36,093 bases of DNA from assembly GCA_035934315.1 (NCBI GenBank), contig DASYXZ010000111.1, positions 1-36,093 of the forward strand, read 5' to 3'. Below are positions 24,734 through 32,071 of this stretch, one piece after another (the stretch's first letter is position 1; every line of letters starts with the position of its first letter). The notes beneath the pieces are model-generated. The model was not told the origin of the DNA. It was given only the letters and a program-made list of their open reading frames with translations, and did not search any database. Source of the DNA: DASYXZ01 sp035934315 (GTDB lineage: Bacteria; Acidobacteriota; Terriglobia; UBA7540). The translations under genes were made by a program, and so were the position numbers.

Positions 24734-24952
24734 CTATTCCTGGCACATGCCGCGCCGGGGAGCGCCGCAGCCACACGGCCCGGATTCTGATGAGGCATGC
24801 TTCGCCGAAGATCCGGACACCGCAAAAACTGAAAGCAGCTTCGCCACTTTGTGGCTGTCACAATTCTTGCAGGTCACCTGGTTGGAATCGGAACTGATAA
24901 TCTTTTCAAATTTACTTCCACAGTCTCGACATTGAAATTCAAAAATGGGCAT
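24734..24952 (-). CDS. FmdB-family zinc ribbon protein
   Basis: The 72-residue protein starts MPIFEFQCRDCGSKFEKI and contains two CxxC pairs (CRDCG and CKNCDS) that would form a zinc ribbon, then a Ser/Cys-rich tail (SGPCGCGAPRRGMCQE). The family, named after a formamidase operon regulator, is widespread and its role is unclear. The start at 24952 matches the family N terminus and has GAGG upstream; an extension to 25015 does not fit. It is followed by the DUF72 gene. Confidence 0.88.
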   Translation of the reverse strand: MPIFEFQCRDCGSKFEKIISSDSNQVTCKNCDSHKVAKLLSVFAVSGSSAKHASSESGPCGCGAPRRGMCQE

Positions 24953-25111
24953 CTCGCGCCTCGCTCTTTGGCCGATCTCGAGATTTAATATAGAGAAGTA
25001 TCGGACAGAGTTCAAGCATTTCTGTCATCATAGGCCGGGGCCAGACCGTGAAGTGCATAGCACAGCCGCATTTTATTTGGCTTTCCGTGAGATAGGTTCG
25101 CGGAAAAGGGC

Positions 25112-25140
25112 TTGACAGCCTCAATCTAATTGACTACAGT
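25112..25140 (+). promoter_or_regulatory. Promoter of the HU-like gene
   Basis: A perfect TTGACA (25112-25117), a 17-bp spacer and TACAGT (25135-25140) lie about 59 bp before the start codon. This is the best promoter match in the window. Confidence 0.7.
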
Positions 25141-25198
25141 GTCCCCCTGCCATCATGGCAATGACCCCACAAATCTAAACTCAAGAGAGGAGCAACAA

Positions 25199-25498
25199 AT
25201 GGCGAAAGCGATGTCAAAGTCCCAAGTAGTATCGCACTTGGCTGAACACGCAGGTATTCAAAAGAAGGCTGCCACTGCCGTATTGGAAGAGATTGCAAAT
25301 CTGGCAACGAGGGAATGCAAGAAGGGCGGCCAGTTCGTAATCCCCGGACTGGGCAAGGCTGTAAAAGCGAACCGTAAAGCTCGAATGGGGCGCAATCCTC
25401 AAACCGGAGAGCCCATATCCATTCCAGCCAAGACCGTGGTCAAGTTCCGTCTGGCCAAGGCGTTTAAAGACGCCGTGGTTCCTCCCAAAAAGAAATAG
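25199..25498 (+). CDS. HU/IHF-family DNA-binding protein
   Basis: The 99-residue basic protein begins MAKAMSKSQVVSHLAEHAGI, with helices then LATRECKKGGQFVIPGLGKAVKANRKARMGRNPQTGEPISIPAKTVVKF-type sequence. The RMGRNPQTGEPI stretch is the DNA-contacting beta arm of HU/IHF, and the family length is about 90-100. It would bend or coat DNA as a dimer. The ATG at 25199 has GAGGAG upstream, and a near-consensus promoter lies at 25112-25140, pointing to strong expression. A GC hairpin follows at 25513-25542. Its tail (VVPPKKK) is basic. The subgroup (HU, IHF or HU-like) cannot be settled from sequence alone. Confidence 0.93.
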   Translation: MAKAMSKSQVVSHLAEHAGIQKKAATAVLEEIANLATRECKKGGQFVIPGLGKAVKANRKARMGRNPQTGEPISIPAKTVVKFRLAKAFKDAVVPPKKK

Positions 25499-25512
25499 CT
25501 TCGCGTGGCATG

Positions 25513-25542
25513 GCGGCGGGTTTTGGTCTCTCCACCCGCCGC
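25513..25542. terminator. GC-rich hairpin after the HU-like gene
   Basis: GCGGCGGGT (25513-25521) pairs perfectly with ACCCGCCGC (25534-25542) over a 12-base loop. No U-tract follows, so it is a weak terminator or a 3'-end stabiliser. Confidence 0.5.
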
Positions 25543-25712
25543 GTCCCCGCCATTCCGGTTTGTCGCGCCCCACGTACTCGAACGGGTGACCGGCGTGGTG
25601 GTGTGGCTGGCGACAAACTTATTTTCAAGCCAGGTTACGATCGATTCGCAATCCAAGTCCATTTACCGCTTGTGTGGCTTCAAAGGATTGTGCGAATCAA
25701 TCCTGATGCGCG

Positions 25713-26171
25713 TTAACGGGTGTAGCGGGCGGGCGACGGTCCTTCTTCCAGAGCTTTTCGGTCCCAGATCATTCCTTCGCGGGTGTATTGCGCCATCTCA
25801 AAATCCTGGGTCAGTTCCAGAGCGTCCACAGGGCAGGCATCCTCACACAAACCGCAGAACATGCAGCGCGACAAGTCATAGGTGAATGTCGAGAGTTTTT
25901 TCCTGCGGTCTTCCGTGCGCTCCCAACCCACCACAATCAAATTCTCCGGGCAAGCCAGCGAGCATAGGTTGCACGCGATGCAAAGCGTTTCCCCGGTCTC
26001 TGGATGGTTGTTCAGGCGCGGCGCGCCGCGGTAGCGTTCGGCCACCGGCGGCCTCTGGCGGGGATACTGCTCGGTGTAGGTGGCGCTTGGCCGCTGATAG
26101 GAAAACGTCAGCTTCAATCCCTTAATCAGGTCGACCAGAAAAATGCGCCGAAGTAATTCCTTGAAGCCCAT
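25713..26171 (-). CDS. nuoI: NADH-quinone oxidoreductase subunit I (orphan)
   Basis: The 152-residue ferredoxin-like protein carries two 4Fe-4S motifs: CIACNLCSLACP and CMFCGLCEDACP. The opening LVDLIKGLKLTFSYQ and the later TETGE-like NHPETGETLCIAC layout match NuoI, the complex I subunit that relays electrons to the quinone side. The C terminus (ALELTQDFEMAQYTREGMIWDRKAL) also fits the family. No other nuo gene is in the window: the flanks are an HU-like gene and an amidohydrolase. Complex I subunits are normally in a long operon, so this is either a relocated subunit or an extra copy. Its length is normal and nothing looks broken. Confidence 0.88.
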   Translation of the reverse strand: MGFKELLRRIFLVDLIKGLKLTFSYQRPSATYTEQYPRQRPPVAERYRGAPRLNNHPETGETLCIACNLCSLACPENLIVVGWERTEDRRKKLSTFTYDLSRCMFCGLCEDACPVDALELTQDFEMAQYTREGMIWDRKALEEGPSPARYTR

Positions 26172-26235
26172 GATTTTAAACCCGTTTGATTATAATGTGG
26201 CTGGCTTGCGATTGCAAATTTTCAAGGAGCCCGGT

Positions 26236-26340
26236 AGTGTCTAAGTTTGCTGTAGCGGCGCACTATGAGCGCCGCAAATGCAAAGAAATTAAAGACGGCG
26301 GTCACAGACCGCCGCTACAAAAAGTCCAAACTGAGACACT
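26236..26340. repeat. Palindromic intergenic element with nested hairpins
   Basis: The outer arms are AGTGTCTAAGTTTG (26236-26249) and CAAACTGAGACACT (26327-26340), with 13 of 14 pairs matching. Inside, TGTAGCGGCG (26251-26260) pairs with CGCCGCTACA (26310-26319). Local hairpins sit at 26254-26274 (GCGGCGC/GCGCCGC) and 26296-26313 (GGCGGT/ACCGCC). The long matched outer ends suggest a small mobile, MITE-like element. It lies between the amidohydrolase 3' end and the nuoI start. Confidence 0.75.
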
Positions 26341-26350
26341 AACGTCAAAG

Positions 26351-27304
26351 TCACGCAGAAGCATTTTGGCTTGCATCGCGTTTCGCCCAGCGGTAGGCGG
26401 CGATGGAGTTCTTCCAAAAATATTTTTCCTCCGCCACTTTGCCTTTGCCCGCAAAATATTCACGCACAATCCTAAACACTTCAGGGTATGGTCCCCAGAG
26501 ATCGCTGTGGGGCCAATCGCTGCCGTATATGAGGCGGTCTTCGCCGAAAATTTCCCAGATCTCGTCCAGCCTCGCTCGATAGAAGTCCAGAGTGTTGGGA
26601 ACTTTTCCGTCCACATGCCGGAGAACTGAGGAAACCTTCACGTAAACCTGAGGCCGCTTTCCAAGTTCGCGCAAATTATTTTGCAGCGTCTTGCGCCCCT
26701 CCGGGTTCGACGGAGGATCGAGCTGCGGGAGGTGGTCAATCACCACCCGCAAATTCGGGACGCGGTCCGTGAGCCGCACCACGGCCTCGATCAATGCAGG
26801 ATCAGGATTGGCTGTGTCCATTTCCAGTCCGGTTTCAGCGAGCGCCTTCAAATCCGCCACAAAATCCGGCTGGAAGACCTGCGTGGCTAAATCTCTTCCC
26901 CAAATATTGCCGCACCGGATGCCGAGAAACAGCGGGTTTTTGTGAAACCGCTCCAGGTGCGCGCGGAAACCCGGCCGCCCCGGTTCAAGATCGCCCACCG
27001 TGCCGACAATCAGGGTGTCCTTCGCCGCGATATCCAACACCCATTGGTTATCCTCCAACCACGGGCTGGCTTCAACTTCAATCGCCCCGACGATTCCCAG
27101 ACCTTTCGTCACTTGCCGGTACCGGTCAGGCAGCGCGCGGTGATAAAGGACCGCGTCATCTTTTTCCGGCCAGGGGATGCCCTGCGGACGGGTTGGATCG
27201 AACAAATGAATGTGGGTGTCAATCACCGGCATGTTTCCTGTTGGCTCGCTCATAAGCAGACCCATCGCTCCCATCGATACACCCAAAAAGTTCCTTCGAT
27301 TCAC
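26351..27304 (-). CDS. Amidohydrolase-2 family protein (lactonase-like)
   Basis: The 317-residue product starts MNRRNFLGVSMGAMGLLM, which resembles a Tat-type or other export signal, then PVIDTHIHLFDP with the metal-binding DTHIH. Later landmarks are GAIEVEASPW, PLFLGIRCG, NLRVVIDHLPQ and GEDRLIYGSDWPHS (metal Asp). Together they match the PF04909 amidohydrolase family, which includes L-fuconolactonase, L-rhamnono-lactonase and 2-pyrone-4,6-dicarboxylate hydrolase. The exact substrate cannot be told, and no sugar-catabolic gene lies beside it. The gene stands alone on the minus strand, with a palindromic element just after its stop. Confidence 0.85.
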   Translation of the reverse strand: MNRRNFLGVSMGAMGLLMSEPTGNMPVIDTHIHLFDPTRPQGIPWPEKDDAVLYHRALPDRYRQVTKGLGIVGAIEVEASPWLEDNQWVLDIAAKDTLIVGTVGDLEPGRPGFRAHLERFHKNPLFLGIRCGNIWGRDLATQVFQPDFVADLKALAETGLEMDTANPDPALIEAVVRLTDRVPNLRVVIDHLPQLDPPSNPEGRKTLQNNLRELGKRPQVYVKVSSVLRHVDGKVPNTLDFYRARLDEIWEIFGEDRLIYGSDWPHSDLWGPYPEVFRIVREYFAGKGKVAEEKYFWKNSIAAYRWAKRDASQNASA

Positions 27305-27469
27305 GAGCGCATTCTAACTTATTACAGTGGAGGCGCGCAGGTGAAGTTTTCAAAAATCTTGACAACCCGTGCGAGGGCACTAATAGCTTTGAAATGGAGA
27401 AAATGAGTGCGTGTCAATTACGGTGAAAGAATCAGTGCGGACTTGCGAATCCATGCAGCGTAAGGTGCA

Positions 27470-27558
27470 TGGCGGAGAGGGTGGGATTCGAACCCACGTG
27501 CCCTTGCGGACAAGACGCTTTCGAGGCGCCCCCGTTACGACCACTTCGGTACCTCTCC
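27470..27558 (-). tRNA. tRNA-Ser (anticodon CGA)
   Basis: Read on the minus strand, acceptor GGAGAGG pairs with CCTCTCC, followed by discriminator G and an encoded CCA. The D stem is CCG/CGG. The anticodon stem GGCGC/GCGTC holds the loop CTCGAAA, giving anticodon CGA, which reads UCG. A long variable arm (class II) and the T arm GGGTTCGAATCCC complete a normal serine tRNA. Octad repeats flank its 5' side. Confidence 0.95.
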
Positions 27559-27565
27559 GACAAAA

Positions 27566-27602
27566 ATTGAGTGAATTTGTGATCGAGCGATTGAGTAATT
27601 GG
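27566..27602. repeat. Degenerate 8-bp tandem repeat (ATTGAGTG type)
   Basis: Units ATTGAGTG, AATTTGTG, ATCGAGCG and ATTGAGTA, then a partial unit, lie just upstream of the tRNA-Ser gene. An opposite-strand set (GTGATTTA, GTGATTGG, GTGATTTG, GCGATTGC) lies at 27642-27673 across the tadA stop codon. Confidence 0.75.
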
Positions 27603-27641
27603 AAAAACTAACTCTACTCGGACAGTCTTTCTCTTGATCCT

Positions 27642-27673
27642 GCAATCGCCAAATCACCCAATCACTAAATCAC
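27642..27673. repeat. Degenerate 8-bp tandem repeat over the tadA stop codon
   Basis: On the minus strand, four units of GTGATT-type octads run through the last codons and stop of tadA. This gives the non-conserved tail VGDLVIG. Confidence 0.75.
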
Positions 27674-28214
27674 CAACCCTTTTCATCTTCCTCCGCGCGC
27701 GAAAAAAATCACGCAAGATCGAAGCGCAATCATCCCCGAGGACTCCGTTTGAAACCTCGACCTGATGATTGAGCTTCGGATGGTTCAGGACCGAAAGAGC
27801 GGAACCGCCAGCGCCAGCCTTGGGATCCCGCGCCCCAAACACCACACGCCGCAGGCGCGCTTGAATAATAGCTCCGGCACACATGGCACAGGATTCGATT
27901 GTAACATAGAGACTGCATTCCGTAAGGCGGTAGTTCCCCAGTTTTCGCCCCGCCCGGCGCAGTGCCAGGATTTCCGCGTGAGCCGTGGGATCGTTCAGGT
28001 GGCGCGGGCGGTTGTGTGCTCGCGCAATCACCCGTCCATTTTGAATGATGACGGCGCCCACAGGAACTTCCTCTTCTTTGAAAGCGCGCCGGGCCTCACG
28101 CAGAGCCAGGCGCATAAACTCCACGTCCTCCGCTTCGATACCCGAAATTGGGCGCGCCTTGTGCATGATGCAATCGTAACACGTGCGGGCTATCGCGCTG
28201 AATCCCGCTGTCAC
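27654..28214 (-). CDS. tadA: tRNA adenosine(34) deaminase
   Basis: TadA converts A34 to inosine in tRNA-Arg. The zinc site is visible as HAE (79-81) and, further on, C109 and C112 in IESCAMCAGA. The usual Pro before the first Cys is Ser here. EEEVPVGAVIIQNGRVI, HNRPRHLNDPTAHAEILALR and RVVFGARDPKAGAGGS are all family signatures. The start is not settled: GTG at 28214 gives 186 residues, while an ATG at 28166 gives 170, closer to the usual length; neither has a strong ribosome site. The C-terminal residues come from an octad repeat. It lies divergent to the SpoU methyltransferase gene, another RNA-modifying enzyme. Confidence 0.92.
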   Translation of the reverse strand: MTAGFSAIARTCYDCIMHKARPISGIEAEDVEFMRLALREARRAFKEEEVPVGAVIIQNGRVIARAHNRPRHLNDPTAHAEILALRRAGRKLGNYRLTECSLYVTIESCAMCAGAIIQARLRRVVFGARDPKAGAGGSALSVLNHPKLNHQVEVSNGVLGDDCASILRDFFRARRKMKRVGDLVIG

Positions 28215-28362
28215 CTTATTCTCGCTATTCTCCCGGTGGAATTCACTGTGAGGCTTGGGGAATGCGCTGAACTGTCTTTCGCGTTAATGCGGCCACGCGA
28301 GCAGCCAACGGAAAGCTCTCGACTCCGGTTGCGAGGCAGTTTAAGCTCCCACTAGAGGATTG

Positions 28363-29211
28363 ATGGGGCCAATGGTTCATCCAAATTTCGACCGACCGAA
28401 GATTCGTGAGATCACGAGCACGGCCAATCCGCTGTTCAAAATTTTTCGTCATGCCCTGGCGGAAGGCGTCACGCGCGAGGGTTGGCTGGCGGTTGAAGGG
28501 CCGCGCGCCCTTGAGGAAGGGCTCGCCGCCGCGCCACGCGTTATCGTGCAAAGTGTGCTGGCGGGCGAAACGGCGGCGCAGAAATTCAGAGCACTGCTCG
28601 ACCGGCTTCCGAAGGAAAGCGAAATCACTCTGGTGGCAGACAGCCTCTTCGCGCGCGTGGCAGCAACACCAAGCCCGCAAGGAATTGCAGCGCTCGTCGA
28701 GCTCAAGCCGCAAAACCTGGATGCTATTCTTAGCCGCCGCGACGTTCTGTTGCTGGTCGCCTGCGGGCTGCAAGATCCCGGCAACCTGGGAACCATGATG
28801 CGAAGCGCGCAGGCGCTGGGCGCGACCGCTCTGCTTACCTTGAAGGATACAGTGAGCCCGTTTAATCCGAAAGCGATGCGGTCTTCCGCCGGCGCCATAT
28901 TTCACCTGCCGGTTTTTGCCGGTCTTGAAGGACCAACTCTCTTTGATCAACTGCGTGCCGCGGGCGTTCGCATTGTTGCCACGGACCGCGAGAGTCCGCA
29001 AGCTCTCCACCAAGCGGACCTCAAAGGCCGACTCGCGTTCTTGATTGGTAAGGAAGCCAGCGGCTTGCCCACGGAAATAATTCGGCACGCCGATCTGCGC
29101 CTGGGCGTTCCCATCCGGTCGGGAATGGATTCTGTAAACGCTGCCACTGCCGCTGGCATCTTTCTGTACGAAGCGGCAAGACAACGACGGTTTGAAAAGT
29201 TGAATGATTGA
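28363..29211 (+). CDS. SpoU/TrmH-family RNA methyltransferase
   Basis: The 282-residue product would methylate a 2'-O position of rRNA or tRNA using S-adenosylmethionine. An N-terminal substrate-binding part (IREITSTANPLFKIFRHA, WLAVEGPRALEEGL) is followed by the knotted SPOUT domain. Its three motifs are ACGLQDPGNLGTMMRSAQALG (about 145-165), FLIGKEASGLP and VPIRSGMDSVNAATAAGIFLYE. The layout resembles RlmB/TrmH-like and TsnR-type enzymes, and the exact target is unknown. AGAGGA lies just before two candidate ATGs (28363, 28372). The C-terminal residues KLND and stop come from a degenerate 8-bp repeat. Confidence 0.88.
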   Translation: MGPMVHPNFDRPKIREITSTANPLFKIFRHALAEGVTREGWLAVEGPRALEEGLAAAPRVIVQSVLAGETAAQKFRALLDRLPKESEITLVADSLFARVAATPSPQGIAALVELKPQNLDAILSRRDVLLLVACGLQDPGNLGTMMRSAQALGATALLTLKDTVSPFNPKAMRSSAGAIFHLPVFAGLEGPTLFDQLRAAGVRIVATDRESPQALHQADLKGRLAFLIGKEASGLPTEIIRHADLRLGVPIRSGMDSVNAATAAGIFLYEAARQRRFEKLND

Positions 29212-29231
29212 GTGACTGACTGGGTGATTGA
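29200..29231. repeat. Degenerate 8-bp tandem repeat across a stop codon
   Basis: Units TTGAATGA, TTGAGTGA, CTGACTGG and GTGATTGA overlap the end of the methyltransferase gene. Confidence 0.7.
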
Positions 29232-29339
29232 GCTTTTGGAGAGACGAGACTGGCCGCCGATTTGTTTTTGCCAGTTTACAATTTCTAATTTCTTTAACAA
29301 TGACTCAATGGCCCTTTGACCCAATTACAAGGCTCCATC

Positions 29340-30689
29340 ATGAGCTTGTTTAAGACCAATTCGCCGGTCGAGGGAGCGAATTCCCGCCGCCCGCTCGCCG
29401 ACCGTATGCGCCCTGAAACGTTGGAAGAATACGTGGGCCAAGTGCATTTGCTGGGTCCGGAAAAATCCCTGCGCAAACAAATCGAGCGGGACGAACTGGG
29501 CTCGATGATTTTGTGGGGTCCGCCCGGTTCAGGCAAGACGACGCTGGCGACCATCGTGGCTCGAAAGACGAAGAGTGATTTCGTGCGCTTCAGCGCCGTC
29601 CTGGCCGGCATCCGGGAAATTAAGGACGTGATGGCCGCAGCGGAAAAAGGGCGCGGGTTCGGCCGGCGGACGATTCTTTTTATCGATGAAATTCATCGCT
29701 TCAACAAGGCGCAGCAAGACGCTTTCCTGCCCTACGTCGAGCGCGGCGACATTATCCTGATCGGCGCCACAACAGAAAACCCCTCTTTCGAAGTGATCGC
29801 GGCTCTGCTCTCACGCGCCAAAGTGTACATGCTGTCGCCGCTTTCCACCGATGAGGTCCGCACCTTGCTCAAGCGGGCGATGGATGACCCCCGCCGCGGC
29901 CTGGGCGGCGAACGCCTGGTGATTTCTGATGAATCATTGCGCCAGATTGCGATTTTTTCGAATGGCGACGCGCGAACTGCTTACAACACTCTCGAAACTG
30001 CTGCATCCGCCGCCGCGCGCGACGAGCACGGGCAAATGGTCATCACCGAGGCCGCAATCGAGGACGCCATCCAGCGCAAGATGCTCCTCTATGACAAGGC
30101 GGGCGAGGAGCATTACAACCTGATTTCGGCGCTGCACAAATCCGTGCGCAATTCGGATCCTGACGCGGCGCTTTACTGGCTCGGGCGGATGCTGGAAGCG
30201 GGCGAGGATGCGCTCTACATCGCGCGCCGCTTGATTCGCATGGCGTCAGAAGATATCGGCTTGGCGGACCCGAACGCGCTCAGCATGGCGGTGGCGGCCA
30301 TGCAAGCGGCACATTTTGTCGGAATGCCGGAGGGGAATCTGGCCTTGGCGGAAGCCGCGGTGTATCTGGCGCTGGCGCCAAAATCCAACGCGCTCTACAC
30401 CGGCTATTCCGAGGTCGCTGCCGACGCGCAGAAAACTGTTACCCAGGCGGTACCGCTCCATTTGCGCAATGCGGTAACGGGGTTGATGGCAAACTTTGGC
30501 TACGGCAAAGATTACCAGTACGCTCACAACGCTCCCGAGCGCTTGACCGATATGCAGTGCCTTCCTGAAAACCTGAAAGACCGCCGGTATTACCGCCCCA
30601 CCGATGAGGGTTTTGAAAAAAGGCTGAAAGAAAAAATGCAGGCGATCCGTGAGTGGAAGAAGAAATATGGCAAGCCGGTGAAGGAATAA
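29340..30689 (+). CDS. rarA: Replication-associated recombination protein A
   Basis: RarA (MgsA) is a clamp-loader-like AAA+ ATPase that acts at stalled replication forks. The 449-residue protein shows LADRMRPETLEEYVGQVHLLG, Walker A GPPGSGKTT, Walker B ILFIDEIHRFNKAQQDAFLPYVE, the sensor IGATTENPSFE and the arginine-finger region ALLSRAKVYML. The C-terminal helical part includes HYNLISALHKSVRNSDPDAALYWL and ASEDIGLADPNAL, all typical. The ATG at 29340 gives the family N terminus (MSLFKTN); a TTG 24 bp upstream is the longest-frame alternative. It follows the methyltransferase gene by 128 bp on the same strand. Confidence 0.95.
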   Translation: MSLFKTNSPVEGANSRRPLADRMRPETLEEYVGQVHLLGPEKSLRKQIERDELGSMILWGPPGSGKTTLATIVARKTKSDFVRFSAVLAGIREIKDVMAAAEKGRGFGRRTILFIDEIHRFNKAQQDAFLPYVERGDIILIGATTENPSFEVIAALLSRAKVYMLSPLSTDEVRTLLKRAMDDPRRGLGGERLVISDESLRQIAIFSNGDARTAYNTLETAASAAARDEHGQMVITEAAIEDAIQRKMLLYDKAGEEHYNLISALHKSVRNSDPDAALYWLGRMLEAGEDALYIARRLIRMASEDIGLADPNALSMAVAAMQAAHFVGMPEGNLALAEAAVYLALAPKSNALYTGYSEVAADAQKTVTQAVPLHLRNAVTGLMANFGYGKDYQYAHNAPERLTDMQCLPENLKDRRYYRPTDEGFEKRLKEKMQAIREWKKKYGKPVKE

Positions 30690-30847
30690 GGGCGAAATGC
30701 TGGGAACCGGGAGTTAAATGTTGAGAAATGAGCAGATTTCAATTTTCATCTTTCAACTTATTTAATTTGACCGCAAGGTTCGGATAGATTCGCCCCGCGC
30801 CGTGCTTTAGCATTGCCATTGTAAATGATCGTCGGAGGGAGCGGGAA

Positions 30848-31951
30848 GTGAATCACGATAAGCGTCGGCGCAAGCAGCAGGAAAAGAAATGGAAAGTCGT
30901 GCTGTCGCGCGACGCACGATTTGACGGCGCTTTTGTTTTCGCCGTGCGCTCCACCGGAATTTATTGCCGCCCTTCATGCCCCAGCCGGCGGCCGCATCGA
31001 CAACACGTCGTCTTCTTTACATTGCCCGAGGCGGCGGAGCGCGCGGGTTTTCGCGCTTGCCGGCGATGCCATCCGCGCGAAGTAAACGTGAACCCTTCGT
31101 CCATCGAGAAGGTGCGCGCTATTTGCCGCAACATTGACATGCATCCTGACGAGACGATTACTTTGTCAGGCCTCGCCGCGGAGTTAGGCGGGAGTCCATT
31201 CCATCTGCAACGAATTTTCAAACGCGTCGTGGGCATCACACCGCGCCAGTATGCCGAGGCGCGCCGGCTGGCTCGACTGAAAAAAACACTAAAGGAGAAA
31301 AACAACGTGACGGAAGCAATGTATGAAGCAGGTTATGGGTCGAGCAGAGGCTTGTACGAGCGCGCCCCAACCGAACTCGGGATGACTCCCGCTGCATACC
31401 GCCGCGGGGGGGAAGGCGCGCGCATTAGCTATACCATCGTGAAGTGTCCCACGGGGCCGGCAGGCTCAATCGGCCGGCTGTTGCTGGCCGCAACCGAACG
31501 CGGAGTTTGCCGCGTGACCATGGGCGAGCGCGCCGACGCTCTGGAGAGTGGATTGAGGAGCGAATATCCAGCCGCCGAGATTCACCGTGATGATCTGCGA
31601 TTAAAGGATTGGGGCGCTGCAATTCTCAGGCACCTCGACGGCGACCAACCCAGCCTGAAGCTTCCCCTTGATTTGAGGGCTACGGCATTCCAACGCAAAG
31701 TTTGGGAAGCGTTGCAATCGATTCCTTACGGCAAAACACGTTCTTACGGTGAAATCGCGCGCGCGGTGGGCCAGCCCAAAGCGGCGCGAGCCGTGGGCCA
31801 CGCGTGCGCCACCAATCCCGTGGCGGTGGTGATCCCTTGCCATCGCGTGATCCAGCAAAATGGAAGTCTCGGAGGCTACGCGGGGGGATTGAAGCGTAAA
31901 CAAGCCCTCTTAGCATATGAAAAAACTGCATTAAGAAATAATGAAAAATGA
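30848..31951 (+). CDS. ada: Bifunctional transcriptional regulator / O6-methylguanine-DNA methyltransferase
   Basis: Ada repairs methyl phosphotriesters and O6-methylguanine and activates the alkylation response. The 367-residue product has the N-terminal zinc/methyl-acceptor domain with C40, C44, C71 and C74 in TGIYCRPSCPSRRP and CRRCHP, an AraC-type helix-turn-helix region (about 90-190: LAAELGGSPFHLQRIFKRVVGITPRQY) and the C-terminal methyltransferase with active-site VIPCHRVIQQNGSLGGYAGG. The GTG at 30848 has GGAGGGAGCGGGAA upstream. All key residues are present. It sits after rarA, among other DNA-maintenance genes. Confidence 0.95.
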   Translation: MNHDKRRRKQQEKKWKVVLSRDARFDGAFVFAVRSTGIYCRPSCPSRRPHRQHVVFFTLPEAAERAGFRACRRCHPREVNVNPSSIEKVRAICRNIDMHPDETITLSGLAAELGGSPFHLQRIFKRVVGITPRQYAEARRLARLKKTLKEKNNVTEAMYEAGYGSSRGLYERAPTELGMTPAAYRRGGEGARISYTIVKCPTGPAGSIGRLLLAATERGVCRVTMGERADALESGLRSEYPAAEIHRDDLRLKDWGAAILRHLDGDQPSLKLPLDLRATAFQRKVWEALQSIPYGKTRSYGEIARAVGQPKAARAVGHACATNPVAVVIPCHRVIQQNGSLGGYAGGLKRKQALLAYEKTALRNNEK

Positions 31952-31997
31952 ATGCCGGATGAGTGGAGAGGCGATGGAGTGAACAAGCACGAACCCG

Positions 31998-32068
31998 GAA
32001 TTTTGAAACTCGAAGTTCGGAATTTGAATTCGGAATTTCAAACTGGAAACAGAAATTTAGAAATCAAG
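31998..32068. repeat. Low-complexity degenerate heptad repeat (GGAATTT/GAAACT type)
   Basis: A run of about ten roughly 7-bp words (GGAATTT, TGAAACT, CGAAGTT, CGGAATT and so on) lies between the convergent ends of ada and the YdjM-type gene. It includes a local palindrome, GAATTTGAATTCGGAATTTC. Confidence 0.7.
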
Positions 32069-32071
32069 AAG

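Noticed and set aside
25505..25885. 126-codon plus-strand open frame after the HU-like gene
   Set aside because: It overlaps nuoI antisense and starts in the hairpin region; no family-like sequence.
27470..27558. tRNA-Ser as an integration site of a genomic island
   Set aside because: No integrase and no duplicated tRNA 3' end is visible; the flanks are ordinary genes.
28243..29184. 313-codon minus-strand open frame
   Set aside because: Antisense to the SpoU-family methyltransferase, whose three motifs are unmistakable.
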